NCBI RefSeq assembly: GCF_905475465.1 | Contig: NC_062236.1 | Span: 9,434,001 to 9,498,000 of the forward strand | Source: Pieris napi | Lineage: Eukaryota > Arthropoda > Insecta > Lepidoptera > Pieridae | DNA length: 64,000 nucleotides | Direction of reading: 5' to 3' | Shown: in pieces, positions 48,488 to 59,703 of the stretch | Position numbering within the stretch: position 1 is the first letter of the stretch | How the letters are laid out: each line of letters opens with the position of its first letter | Made by a program: the position numbers and the translations under genes | The notes under the pieces: generated by a model | Seen by the model: only the letters and a program-made list of their open reading frames with translations | What the model was told of the DNA's origin: nothing | Databases searched by the model: none

Positions 48488-48857
48488 GCGCTATCTATTG
48501 TCAAAAAGAAAAATGAATTTGTTGAAAAGAGTCTTTATAACTTCTATTAGCGTCCTCTAGCGACAAGTAGCAATACCACGAAAACTAGAAGTGGTTCTAT
48601 ATTAGGTTGTTATGTGTGAAGCAGATCTATGTCCAAACTTTTGAAGCTATAACTATTACAAATTAAATTATAATGTCTTTTATTTTCAATTCCACAAATA
48701 GAAAACTTTATATAATATTTGCTGTGTCTTAGCGTAACTTACAGCATTAAGCGCCATCTAGCGAGTTTATAAAAATGCACAATAGATGGCAATCGCGTTT
48801 TTACTAAATCAAAACATATAATAACACGCTAGTTTCTATTTTATGCGCTAGATGACG
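48488..48857. promoter_or_regulatory. cluster of CTCF-like words (possible boundary)
   Basis: Five related words lie in 370 bp: gcgctatctattg (48488), gcgtcctctagcgac (48550), gcgccatctagcg (48751), aatagatggcaat (48781) and gcgctagatgacg (48845). The third, reversed, is cgctagatggcgc, which fits the conserved CTCF core YAGRKGGCRS exactly. The others deviate at one or more positions. The cluster lies 170-540 bp beyond the stop codon of the minus-strand GH1 gene, at the edge of the GH1 pair. Binding is inferred only. Confidence 0.35.
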
Positions 48858-49024
48858 TTTAACTAAGACTAAATAAACAATGAAAAAATACCTAATTTTT
48901 AATATTATTAATTCATGTTCATAAATGTATACTTATGAATTTATGATAATGTAGGGATATATAAAAATAAAGATAATACATAATTTTGTAACACTTTGTA
49001 ATAATAAATCACTTATAAATAAAT

Positions 49025-52000
49025 CTACAATTCATCTTTTTTCTTCTTTTGTGTTATGGATATTTTCCAATTATCTGGTTCCCAATCTTTTTCGACAATC
49101 CTCTTCTGTATTATTCGTTTATAGACTAGTGCTGACAGTCTAGCTGTCCTCGTTTTTTCTTCAGATTCAAAATCTACTTCATACAGGCCAAAACGTTCAC
49201 TGAAAAATTCAATTTAAATAATTACAGTTGGAATCAATACAATACCTACTCAGTCAACTGAATGCAATATACATTCCCAAAAATTTACTCTGACACAGCG
49301 CACGCATACACATATATATATATGCGTGCGTAACAGCTATCACACACACACACAGTTACGCATACTTAATGTCTTATAAGACTTGTGTTTGATTAGTTGT
49401 TACGCTAAAACTACTTTTTTCAAAAACCTGTTTTAAACATGTACCACGGAATAATTGTTATCTAGTTACAGCACGGGGTTCCCTAATGTGGGGACTAGCG
49501 AAATATGAATTTTGTCACAACCTATTTGTCATGAATAAAGTTTTTTATTATAGATTAATTAAAAAAGAAACAAGCCTTTCGATACTCATTATAGTGATTA
49601 TCATACTTTTATTTCAAATAGAATGAAATATTTGAATCAAACTATATCGTTGTTAAATATCACAAAAGTTACTACTTGTAATTGATTAGTAGGTACATGT
49701 ATTTTGTATAATATGCTAATAATGAAGTCTCACTCATAGAGTGTCCCATACATCAATGTCAAGCGGAAATAGAATCAATAGAGAGGCAATAATTTAAAAT
49801 AATAACAAAGATTTATTTTATTTATTTTCTGGCGCCTTTCACTAGACTTGGCGCATATTCTTACATTTTATGAGTTTACTGTGACCTCTGTATGTATAAC
49901 TAAATGTACTAACCTCGTGCCAGCAACCCACTCAACATTATCCATCAAGCTCCAAACAGTATAACCCATTATTTGAGCTCCATCTTCAATAGCAAATAAA
50001 ACTGCGACTAAATATTCCCTTAAATAATCTACCCTCGTTCGGTCGTTGAGACCCGGCTCGGAGGACCAGCCTTGCTCTGTTATAAACGTCTGAGGGTAGT
50101 CGTATTTTTGGTTTATGTACATATATAGGCGGTATATTCCGAATGGGGAACTCTGAAAGTATTAAAAAAATAATTAATAATACGATTTGTGAACGACTTT
50201 TTTCAACTACCAAATGATACAAAAAGGAATTAATGTTTTTGAAACTACCCTAATATTGCAAATAAAATCTTACTTTCAGCCATGAACTCTTTGATTGTGG
50301 CCAATGAACACTTTGCGATATTTCAACGCCTATGTCATCTTCAAATGACGGTACTTCAAACTTTTCGGTTTTTTGAGGTTTGACTAACACTGACGTATAG
50401 TGATTTACACCTAAGAAATCAGCTGAACCTGGAAAATTATTATATATATGTTTAAAATTCTTCATCCTGATTATTTATTAGTAGGTAATAATAAAAAAAA
50501 GAAACACTATATGATCAGTTATAATTATCAGTGTCTGACTGATGCTATCTTAACGTTCTTGAACTAAGATAGCATCAGTTTCCGCGTTTCGTTTCTAGTA
50601 GGATTCCTCACCATGTTTACCTTCAAAACGAACTATCAAATGCGAATGTTTTTACCTTTTACCACTTTCTTAAAAACCAAATGTTTCATTATCGATTCAT
50701 AACTTTATACATTCGAATATCTTGAGCAACTGCCCTATGCTGAAACAGTAAGAGTTCTTCTTGTGAAACAGTAGTTTACTTATAAGAATGTAGAATTTAT
50801 TACATGAAGTGCCTAAAATCATTAATATGTCAAGTGGAAGAGACTAGCTGCTCACGACACAGGGAATCCTAGGTTGGCTATTACACTTTCTTTTTTAACT
50901 ATAGGTAGGTACATCCTTTTGAAGTTATACTTCTTTTGGCGCGTTAGGGAAAAATGATGAGAGTACATTTTTACGATGCGCGTGCACACCGTCACAAAAA
51001 ACCGACACCCTGAAGTGAGTATAGTCAACATTTTAAAGTAAAATATGTCCATTTCTTTAATTATGTAGATATATTTTTTTGTGATATTTAAATAAACTTT
51101 ATAAAATAACTTTATTTAACCAGATGAGGCATTATAATAAAACTTTCAATGTATTTAATACCTTTTTTCTATTGTTAGTGTCGTTTTTCCTACAAACGTA
51201 GAATAAGGCAAAACAAAAAAATATAAAAAGATTTTTATCTTGTTATGCCAAAGAAGTATAACTTCTAACGCCTGTACATAAATATGTACACACACACACA
51301 CTTTTTATCTTAATAAAGGAATAATAATCTATTGATACCGGGATATGAACTCCCATCTTAATTTAAAAACTAATGGTTTCGAATTAAATGGAAATGGAAT
51401 GAAGAAGGTTAAGAGAACATTGCAAAACTACCTTTCAAAAGTTTAATTTCCTCCGGGCTTAATGTGGGTAGACGCGACATTTCATATCCCTGCTCTTTGC
51501 TCTTTTTCAATACTCTGCTTTTCACCGTTTTCGGGAAATCGCCGTATTTCGACCAAATTGGGTTCATGTACATACCAATCTAGGAAGTATTAAAAAAAAG
51601 TTAAATTATTTTTTTGGAACGAAGTTCCTTATTATTAATTCCTTTCTTACAGAACTACAAAGTCTGAATATTTTTTATCATGCACTTTCTCTTGCTTCAT
51701 CTTTTTTTCCAAAATCGTAAATACCGTATGTTTATTGAAACGTCTTTATAAACACTTTGCATTGATCTAAAAACAAAAAAATATCCAACTTACAGTAAAA
51801 TCTCTATAAATTTCAGCCGCCTCTTCATTTTCTGTTTTATTGTCGAATCCGAAACCGTAGTTTAGAGATAAGGATATACCGACGGAACCTGAAATTTATG
51901 AATAGGGTGTTTTTCCTATAAATAAAATACTTTTTTTAATTATTACAAAAATTTAAAGACACTACAGTTGGTGAATTTTTTCTGTGATGATATTTGCAAC

Positions 52001-55000
52001 ATGCTTTTGATGAATTGACAAAATTTATATTTTTTCTATAATTACAATTTCTTTTTAGATTATCCAAATATCTCCAAGAATCAATGCGTAAAAGCGTAGT
52101 TTTTAAGTATCCTACCTTTAAACGAACATTATTAATAGAAAACGATAACATTATTTGTTTTTTTTTTTTTTTGTTGGCAATGTTAAAAAAATATAATTCC
52201 GAGATTTATTGACTTACCCTTATATTTCTTCTTATATTCCCTTTCATACAATCTGTAGGCCGTCGCATGGGCAAGTAAAACATGTTTCAAGCACATGTAA
52301 TCTCCTATTCCTTTAGAATCAAGTGCGGGAGCCATTATACCTCCATAGCCTGAAAAGTAAAAAAGTAAAATTAATAAAAATCTTCTTCAGACCTGTGGGT
52401 TGGTAACGATTGATCACGTGGGCGTGATGGAAGCATTACTGAGCATTAAATGGCAATTATATCTATATATAATATATATAAGATACTAGATACTATTAAG
52501 ATACTATTAAGTAGTTTATATGTCAGAGAGTGACGGGAAAGTTTCGTTTCAGCTGGTACATATGTTGGTGATTGTTTATTACCTATTTATGTTGTCGACA
52601 CAATCTAAATGTACTGTTGAAATTTTTAATTAACATACTTAGTCATATCGATTAGAACATATACATATTAAACATATGTGTAAGGTATATAATACATATT
52701 GCAAAATCAAAGATGTACCTGTAATGTAGAATACCGATGTAATAGTTTTTTTTTATTTCGACACAAAACATATATAAAAGTAAATAAACATACATATAAA
52801 AATATTAGATACATAGATGTACCATACATACAAGATTGGGAACATATCCCAAACTTGCTTAAATAAAAAAATTAAGTTAAAATACGAAACAGCAATCAAA
52901 ATAAAGACAAAAATACCTTCAAAACAAAACGATGGTTGGTTTATAGTTATCCAGTACTTGACTCTATCTCCGTATCTTTCGAAAAGGACTTTAGCGTAGT
53001 CCTCAAACCACTGAACCACTAGAGGACTGGCCCAACCACCCAACTCTTGTAAAGTTTGGGGCAAATCAAAATGGTACAACGTGACCATCGGTTCTATATT
53101 GTATTTAAGTAATTCGTTTATTAAATTATCGTAGTATTCGAGACCTTTTTCGTTCTTAACGTTTGTAAAACCTGAAACATACGGTACTTATTTTATATAA
53201 ACGTGAAGGATTAATAATAGTATATTTTAATGTAAGTATATGTATCATAACTAAATACCAGCCAACCAAATACCAAAAATATAGGCATGTTTATATACGT
53301 ATAGGTATATAACGTTGGGGTAAGATTTTCAGACCTGTTTATCAGGTCTTCCAAACTACCGTTAAATGTCTTTTTCTAATAAAGGAGTACAATACAAATT
53401 ATTATTGGTTGTTTATGTGAAATAAAACAAATGAGTGCAGGATATTTATAAAAATAACTACATACAAGTAGTCTCAAACAAGGCAATGACTGAACTAAAT
53501 CGAAATCAAATCTTAAAATCAAAACAAATTGCTTAATTATGTCACCCTAAAATTGGACACCTTATTTGAGAGCGCAAAGCTAAATAGATATTTTAAATAG
53601 TTTTAAAAACCCAATTTATTAATTAAAGAAAAATTACAATGCTTGATAAAGGAAACCATTAAAAATCAAGAATGTCCAATACGGCAATTACCGTGTTTTT
53701 TTCTTTTTTTACTACCCTCAACCTATTATATAATAAAAGCTAAACGAGAAACATAAGATAGTAGTTATGCATTTAACTATAAAATATTCGTAATATAATA
53801 TAAATCATTTATAAAAATATAAATTTGCGAAGAAAGTGGTACATTCAGATTGATTAATTATAAAAAAAATTTAAATCATTATGACATTCAATAATTGTAA
53901 AGTAAAAATGGGATCAACCTGGAGACTTTTGCTCAAAAATTTTTCTCAATAGAGATAAAGGTCTGTTCTAATTCTCAAGCTTTGAAAAAGAATCAGAATT
54001 AGAACGTTCAGATCGTATGAATCCATAACTCACCTGTAGGAAGCACCCGTGGCCAAGAAATCGAAAACCTGTAGTGATCTACGCCGAGTTCACGCAACAT
54101 TTCGACATCTCGTTTGTATTGGTGATAGGAATCACTGGCGACATCACCGTTCCTACCATCAGCTATCACGTCAGGTCGGGTGTGAAGGTATCTGTCCCAC
54201 ATGCTTTCACCTTTACCTATAAAATTAACGACATATTAACGCAAATTTGTACCTCATAAATGTTGCTATACTAATGTATGGTTTTCGTTTGTTTATTTGT
54301 TTGTTAATATTTTATTTCTGCGGCGACACTAGGCATGAAGGTGAAAACACCTGGATGTTTTAATTTTAATTTATTATAAATAAAAAAGTTATTAAAATAA
54401 AAATAAAATAAAATATGTTTATTATGGAACATAAGATACATGTATCACCTTTTCCACGTCATTAAATTTGAATTTGTAGGCATCCCTACTCATCGGCAAA
54501 GAAGACAGAGGGTGTAGGCCGAGAGAAAAAGCCGGCGTAAAGAACTCTCGGTACTCTTTTAAAATATCAAATCATCAAACAACACTTATTTTAAAACAAA
54601 TATCGCAAATTAATTAGAGGTAGCCTGTCTAGCACTAGTCCCAGGCCCTTTTATCAACTAGATAATCGTTGACTTTATAGTAAGCCTTTTTACACAGCTT
54701 TTCTTTAATACATTTCTTAAATTTATTGAAAGGCAGAGATAAAAGAGCCTCTGGGATTTTATTAAAGAAGAGTATCCCTTTCCCCAAAAAAGAATTACTA
54801 ACTTTAGACAGTCTAGTACGGGGAAATTGCAGCCTGCGTTTGTTCCGTGTATTAACATTGTGCGTATGTTCTATTCTAGTAAACTTATCACTATTTTTAT
54901 ATACATACATAATATTTTCATAAATATATTGCGAGGGAAAGGTAAGTACATTAATTTCCTTGAATTTATCTCTAAGAGATTCCCTACATTTTAAATTATA

Positions 55001-57404
55001 GATTGCACGAATAGCCCTCTTCTGCAGGATGAAAATAGTTTCGACATCAGCAGCATGACCCCATAATAATAAGCCATAAGTCATTAAGCTATGAAAGTAA
55101 CTAAAATAAACAAGTCTAGCTGTATCGACATCAGTTAGTGAGCGAATTTTTTTAACCGCGTAGGCTGCAGAACTAAGTCTCTTCGCCAATCCGTTAATAT
55201 GAGGGGACCACTGAAGTTTTGAATCCATGGTGATTCCGAGAAATACAGTTGTATCATCCAGATTCAATTCCTCATCGTTTATAATTGGTCTACACATTAC
55301 ACTACACTATTACACTATTACAATATTTATGTTTATAGTCCAGTCAATCATAGTTTTCTTAGCAAGTCGCTGACATATGCCATCCTCAACGACGACTTTT
55401 TAATTTCATATATTTTAAAAAGCAACGTAATTATAATTAACAATCTACAAAAAATAAATAAGTGCAATAACCTTTTTTAGGTCTGGGCCTCAGATTAAAT
55501 ATCTGTTTCATGATAATTTGTCAATCTAATAGGCAAATAGGTGAGTCTCCTGTGTTTGTCACACGCCTAAGTCTATAAGTCTATAAGACATGTCGGTTTC
55601 CTCAAAATGTTTTCTTTCACCGTTCGAGTGAATGTTAAATGCGCACAGACAAGTCTACTGGCACAGCCGGGGATCGAACCAACGACGTCAGGGATGAGCG
55701 TCGCAAACTGAAGTCACTAGGCTAATTGCGGAAATCCGTACAGAAATCGTTTCTTCGAATTGAGTTTGTCGTTCAAACAGACGGACGCGCTCAGGGGCCT
55801 TCATTTCTTATTGAAGGAAATTCCATACTTAATAGATAACGCTGTTAAAAAACAACACGCAAGTCGAAACCGAAGTCGTAGTACAGCAGTAGATGAAAAT
55901 TATATGTACATACATACTTATTATCCAAACGAAATTATTTGGGCAAGTATATATTATAAGATTAAAAAGTAGTTAAAAAGACAGTCAAACATAGATATAT
56001 GTATTTATGTATTATAGCCTGAATACAATTAAGATTATAATTTTGAGAACGAGGACAACTTTTCCTCACGCTCTATATATCTATATATATAAACCAAAAA
56101 AAATGAAACCCGTTTTCCGTTGTCACGACATAACATGAAAACGGCTTGACCGATTTGTCTGATTCTTTTTTTATAATATTCTTTGAAGTACGAGGATGGT
56201 TCTTACGGAGAGAAAAATTTAAAAAAATTAGTGAAAAAGTCTAAAAACAACACTTTTCTATATTCCCATACATAATATTCGTAATAATACTTAAAAGTCA
56301 ATTTGAACTTTAATACCATAGCATAAAGTTCAAGTGTTCCGGGAAGGTAAATTTTTATTTTTTGACATAATGTACAACAAGTCTTTTCTTATCTTACTAC
56401 CTAGACCGGTGTCCCGAATAGCAGAATAAGTATTTTAAACATAAATAATCGACTGTTAGGCGGTACGATGTTCGCCAGGCCAGCTAGTATATAATAAATT
56501 TGTAAAGTATTGAAAACGTAAAGCAATGCGAATTGCAGTCTCATTAACGCCTATGATCATTTCATCAATGCTTATGCTTTGAAGACAAACGCGGGTGTAA
56601 TTTTTGCTTACCATCGACATTCCAGGCACCTTCTACTTGGTAGGCGGATGATGCAACGCCAAACATAAAATCTTTGTTAAAACTTCGAAGCCTGTTGTCG
56701 GACCACGCATTTGTATGTAAAACGCTGAAATACAGTATAATATCAGTATGCAGCGAATCAAATATTTGTTTTTCGCAATAACTTCAAATCGAATATCAAT
56801 GGGAACGTATGAATATATGTAACATAAATATTAAATAATTGATTATCGCTTGTTTAAATCATATAGTTTTAAAATATAATCAGTCAAAATTAATCTATAG
56901 AAGTTATATGTACCTATATTAGTTACATTTAGAAGTCTTTAATATGCAACATTTGGGAATTACGAATTTTATTTTTGAATTTAAAAATGGATTTCTAAAT
57001 TAAATCAGGGGCGACATATGTCTACAGATACTAAAAAGTACCTACCTATCTAGTTGAAATAGTTAAATATCTTCATTTTTTTAATATTTTCTTATAGTTT
57101 ACGTGTAAATTTCATGATAGTGTCAAGTATAATATACATCTTGATTAGTATTCGTACAATTTAAATTAAAATCGTGTTATCAATAGTGAAATTTTGTATT
57201 TACATTGTTTCGTCTAAATTCAAACTTCGAACAGTAGTGCGAAACTCATGTGTTTAGAATTAGATTCTTAAGTAATTCGATATTACTACGTAAAAAAATA
57301 TGAAATTGTTGTATCGTTTTTCCAAGGTTTTCCTTTTGCTAATAGTTGTAAAAGAAATATGTAACTTACCAAACCGTTAAAATAAATATATATTTTAATC
57401 CCAT
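49025..57404 (-). CDS. GH1 family protein ('myrosinase 1-like'), Glu-to-Gln acid/base, C-terminal KDEL; complete, 10 exons
   Basis: Exons (minus strand): 57404-57370, 56724-56612, 54216-54034, 53171-52917, 52349-52218, 51888-51794, 51579-51432, 50428-50274, 50152-49914 and 49199-49025. All have GT/AG borders and matching phases; the total is 1530 nt, 509 residues, the usual GH1 length. The start is a signal peptide, MGLKYIFILTVCVLHTNA. GH1 landmarks follow: FNKDFMFGVASSAYQVEGAW, YRFSISWPRVLPTG, YHFDLPQTLQELGG, ITINQPS (Q189), LGVNHYTS, FITEQGWS (E398, nucleophile), WSLMDNVEW, RFGLYEVDF, and a last stretch KKKKDEL. GH1 enzymes hydrolyse beta-glycosides using two Glu. Here the nucleophile is kept, but the acid/base Glu is Gln, as in plant myrosinases. 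YHFD (normally YHWD), ITEQG (normally ITENG) and NVEW (normally NFEW) are further departures. KDEL plus signal peptide predicts ER-lumen retention. An NKT glycosylation site is present. Activity is uncertain. Confidence 0.92.
50538..50579. repeat. perfect 15-bp hairpin in intron 7 of the minus-strand GH1 gene
   Basis: actgatgctatctta (50538-50552) and taagatagcatcagt (50565-50579) are exact reverse complements. The loop itself can extend the stem by gttc/gaac after a 2-nt bulge. This makes a strong RNA hairpin in the pre-mRNA, but it is too short for a typical microRNA precursor. Confidence 0.6.
50921..51275 (+). mobile_element. DNA element bounded by gaagttatacttc palindromes, in intron 7
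   Basis: The left end is gaagttatacttcttttggc followed by gcgttaggg (50921 onward). The right end, reversed, is gttagaagttatacttcttt followed by ggcataac. The ends form imperfect inverted terminal repeats. Internal blocks gatgcgcgtgcacaccgtca and atgagagt match 62365-62540 and, reversed, 16715-16996 and 27615-27876. No coding frame; non-autonomous. Confidence 0.6.
54390..55310 (-). mobile_element. 5'-truncated jockey-type LINE in intron 2 of the minus-strand GH1 gene
   Basis: A 220-codon frame (55297-54635) encodes only the C-terminal part of a reverse transcriptase: FLGITMDSKLQWSPHING, KKIRSLTDVDTARLVYFSYF, MTYGLLLWGHAADVETIFIL, QKRAIRAIYNL, and NKIPEALLSLPFNKFKKCI. This is followed by about 250 bp of 3' sequence ending in an (attttattttattttt)-type tail. 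The frame is unbroken. The element lies in the same orientation as the host gene, so its 3' signals could affect the transcript. Confidence 0.8.
55463..55730 (-). mobile_element. tRNA-derived SINE in GH1 intron 2
   Basis: The minus strand carries gcctagtgacttcagtttgc, the B-box context ttcgatccccggctgtgcc, atgtcttatagacttatag (with a small duplication), and the tail gaggcccagacctaaaaaag. Nearly full length. Confidence 0.75.
56071..56492 (-). repeat. about 420-bp interspersed repeat in GH1 intron 2
   Basis: The reverse complement matches 10735-11162 along the whole length (see that entry). It starts at ctatatatctatatatataa and ends with ttcgccaggccagctagtat. It ends about 120 bp from the donor of exon 2. 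Confidence 0.65.
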
Positions 57405-58110
57405 TTTAATTTTCGTTTATAACCACGAACGCGAATTACCGCTGCGATGATAACACAACTATTAATTATACCTACTCAATTATAGTACCACCACGTCATT
57501 GACAATACAAATATTATCAACTGATAATTGTTCAGATAATGACTTTCGTTTACGTACACGCACACATATTATGTAACATTCAAAAACGATGTAATTTATA
57601 CACACTAATAAATCATGTTCTGTTTTAAAAGTTAACAATAAATAATAGATTATAGAAATAATTCACTTAGGGCTAGGCTATAGTTATTCGACCGTTAAAA
57701 ATTGTTAAGTATTTTTAATAAATTAGCTTCATTATCTCCCGGGTCTCATTTAAAACTTGTTGACAACCGCTTCGCGACAAAAATTAACACCAGTATCTAA
57801 TAAATAACAATAATATGTCAATAGTCATACCTCTGTCACCTCATGAACTTGTCATTGTCATAATTCATAATATTGCCATTTCTTTTGAAAGCTCGTTATT
57901 AAGGAGAAATGCATAACTCAGATGGTCCTGTGAATGTTTAGTATTTACAAAAGCAAACATTGTGATGGGTGTCCGTAACCACCAAATTTTAGAAATCGAA
58001 GGTAGAATAATACCGTTTGCAAAATTTTCTACATACAAACGATAATATTGCATTCTTAATTGTCAATGTCAACGTGACCGTACAGTCATAAATCCTTGAC
58101 TTGACGGAAA

Positions 58111-58432
58111 CAGTGTTGAGCTAATCTCAACCTTGGGGTTGTGAATTCAAGTCCCGCCTATGCCTCATCGGATTCTTCTGTTGCATGTTAACTCGTACGG
58201 GGAAGGAAAACATCGTGAAGAAACCGGCATGCTTAGAGCAAAGAATCAACTATGTTTGTTATGCCGCATTTACGCGATATACTTATGTATTAAAGTATTG
58301 CGTTTACACACTCGTCCTGCCCACTTCCCTGCCCACTACGGCTGAATGTAAAACTGGTATTAAGCACAGAAGGCTGAACACCTACTTGTCTATTCAGAAA
58401 AATAATGATCAAGAAACAGATACATAAATCTA
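58111..58432 (+). mobile_element. tRNA-derived SINE, diverged
   Basis: cagtgttgagctaatctcaa, gggttgtgaattcaagtccc (weak B box), ggggaaggaaaacatcgtga, agaaaccggcatgc and gaacacctacttgtctatt are present. An insertion of about 70 bp separates the middle from the end. Confidence 0.65.
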
Positions 58433-58764
58433 TGTTGCGAATCCTTTATAACTAACGTAAAATGGGTAATATGAGGTTTTAAATACCCTTAAACCTAGCT
58501 TTGTTTGCATTTCATTTACAAGTTAACATTACAAATTGATTAAAGTTAATTTAAAGGCATTAATTTAGAGCCTCCTTTCTTTGAACTTCCTGCATTCTTT
58601 TGAATGTTATCAGTCAGCCCATTAGCCTGGTACAGCTAGATACTTTTCGACGATATGTATGCCATCATCAGCCTTCGTGGTAAGCCAACATTTATTGTCC
58701 AAATCGTTCCAGCGATTCGTCAATATGGACCATTTAAGTTGTAAAAAAGAAAAAGTAAAAAAAT

Positions 58765-59135
58765 CAATTAATCATATAGGTAACATAATGTACACTTACG
58801 ACTCGTCAGTAAAGAAATACATATTAATGCTTCTAATTTTACATTTACTGCCAGTTCTCAAATCAAGGGCGTAGGACGGAAGAGAAGAACTGGCAATAAA
58901 CTCTCCGCCACTCTTTTTAATCGCCATTTTTTACACAACGTTTGTAAGGAGCTGCAACCATTACACCATGTTCCACGTGACATATCAAGTAATTAATAAT
59001 AATAACATAAATTAAAAAAAACAAAGACTTGTTCTCTATCAGCAGGAGGCATGGTGAAATAGGAGCACGCTATTACATCCTCGTGGGAACAACACGTAAA
59101 CACATAGTCGAAATAAGCAACATCACCGCATACAC
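58765..59135 (-). repeat. LINE 3' tail repeat, long copy
   Basis: The reverse complement of the blocks at 30250-30605: aatcatataggtaacataat, acttacgactcgtcagtaaa, acatttactgccagttctca, aactggcaataaactctccg, agctgcaaccattacaccat and tctatcagcaggaggcatgg. It forms a large part of the plus-gene upstream region. Confidence 0.65.
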
Positions 59136-59200
59136 GAATTCAAGTGTTTCTTAGTCCGTCAGAAGTAAATATCAAGATATTAAACATGCCTTAAGCCGGT

Positions 59201-59467
59201 TGCAGACCGAAAACTAAGCTATGCCAATTGCCAAGGCTAAACTAAGCTATGCCAAGCAAGCTAGGCTAAGCTAAGCTAGAAATAAATAGCGTGCACACCA
59301 ACAGCTAAGCCAAAGCTCAGTCAGTGTGGCGAAGGATGTGCAAATGGTGTGCGGGGTAGCGGGGCTTAGCTTAGCTCGTGTAGCTGCGCATCGGCATACA
59401 CAACTAACTTAGCTTCGCATATTTTAGTTAGCTCACATAGCTTAGTTCGCATAGTTTGCGGTCTGCA
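59201..59467. mobile_element. MITE built of GCTAAGC-type words, upstream of plus-strand GH1
   Basis: The terminal inverted repeats tgcagaccgaaaacta (59201-59216) and tagtttgcggtctgca (59452-59467) match at 15 of 16 positions. The interior consists mostly of gctaagct / agcttagc / agctatgc words in both orientations. Similar words continue to about 59527, outside the terminal repeats. No coding capacity. The right end is 265 bp from the GH1 start codon. Confidence 0.65.
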
Positions 59468-59696
59468 CACAAGTATGGAAAACTGCGTCAGCTATGCGAG
59501 CTAAGCTAAACTTACTTAGCTTAGCTCTCACAGTTACATCATTCAATTTAATCTACTAGTTTTATGCCAAGATGCTGACATTGTGGAATCAATTGGCGAG
59601 TCAAGATGAAGCTGCAATATCTTGAATTATATTATCAATATGTTTATTTTGAATACTAGTTATCTGATTATTCTAAGTGGTTTGATAGTTTGGTTG

Positions 59697-59703
59697 TATA
59701 TAA
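59697..59703 (+). promoter_or_regulatory. TATA-box candidate for plus-strand GH1
   Basis: tatataa lies 29-35 bp upstream of the start codon at 59732, inside ggttgtatataagg. If used, transcription would start almost at the ATG, so an unusually short leader, or a different start, must be assumed. Confidence 0.3.

Noticed and set aside
49290..49360. Inverted repeat with (ta)n and (ca)n runs in GH1 intron 9
   Set aside because: Explained by microsatellite expansion (acgcacgcata / tatgcgtgcgt around ta repeats).
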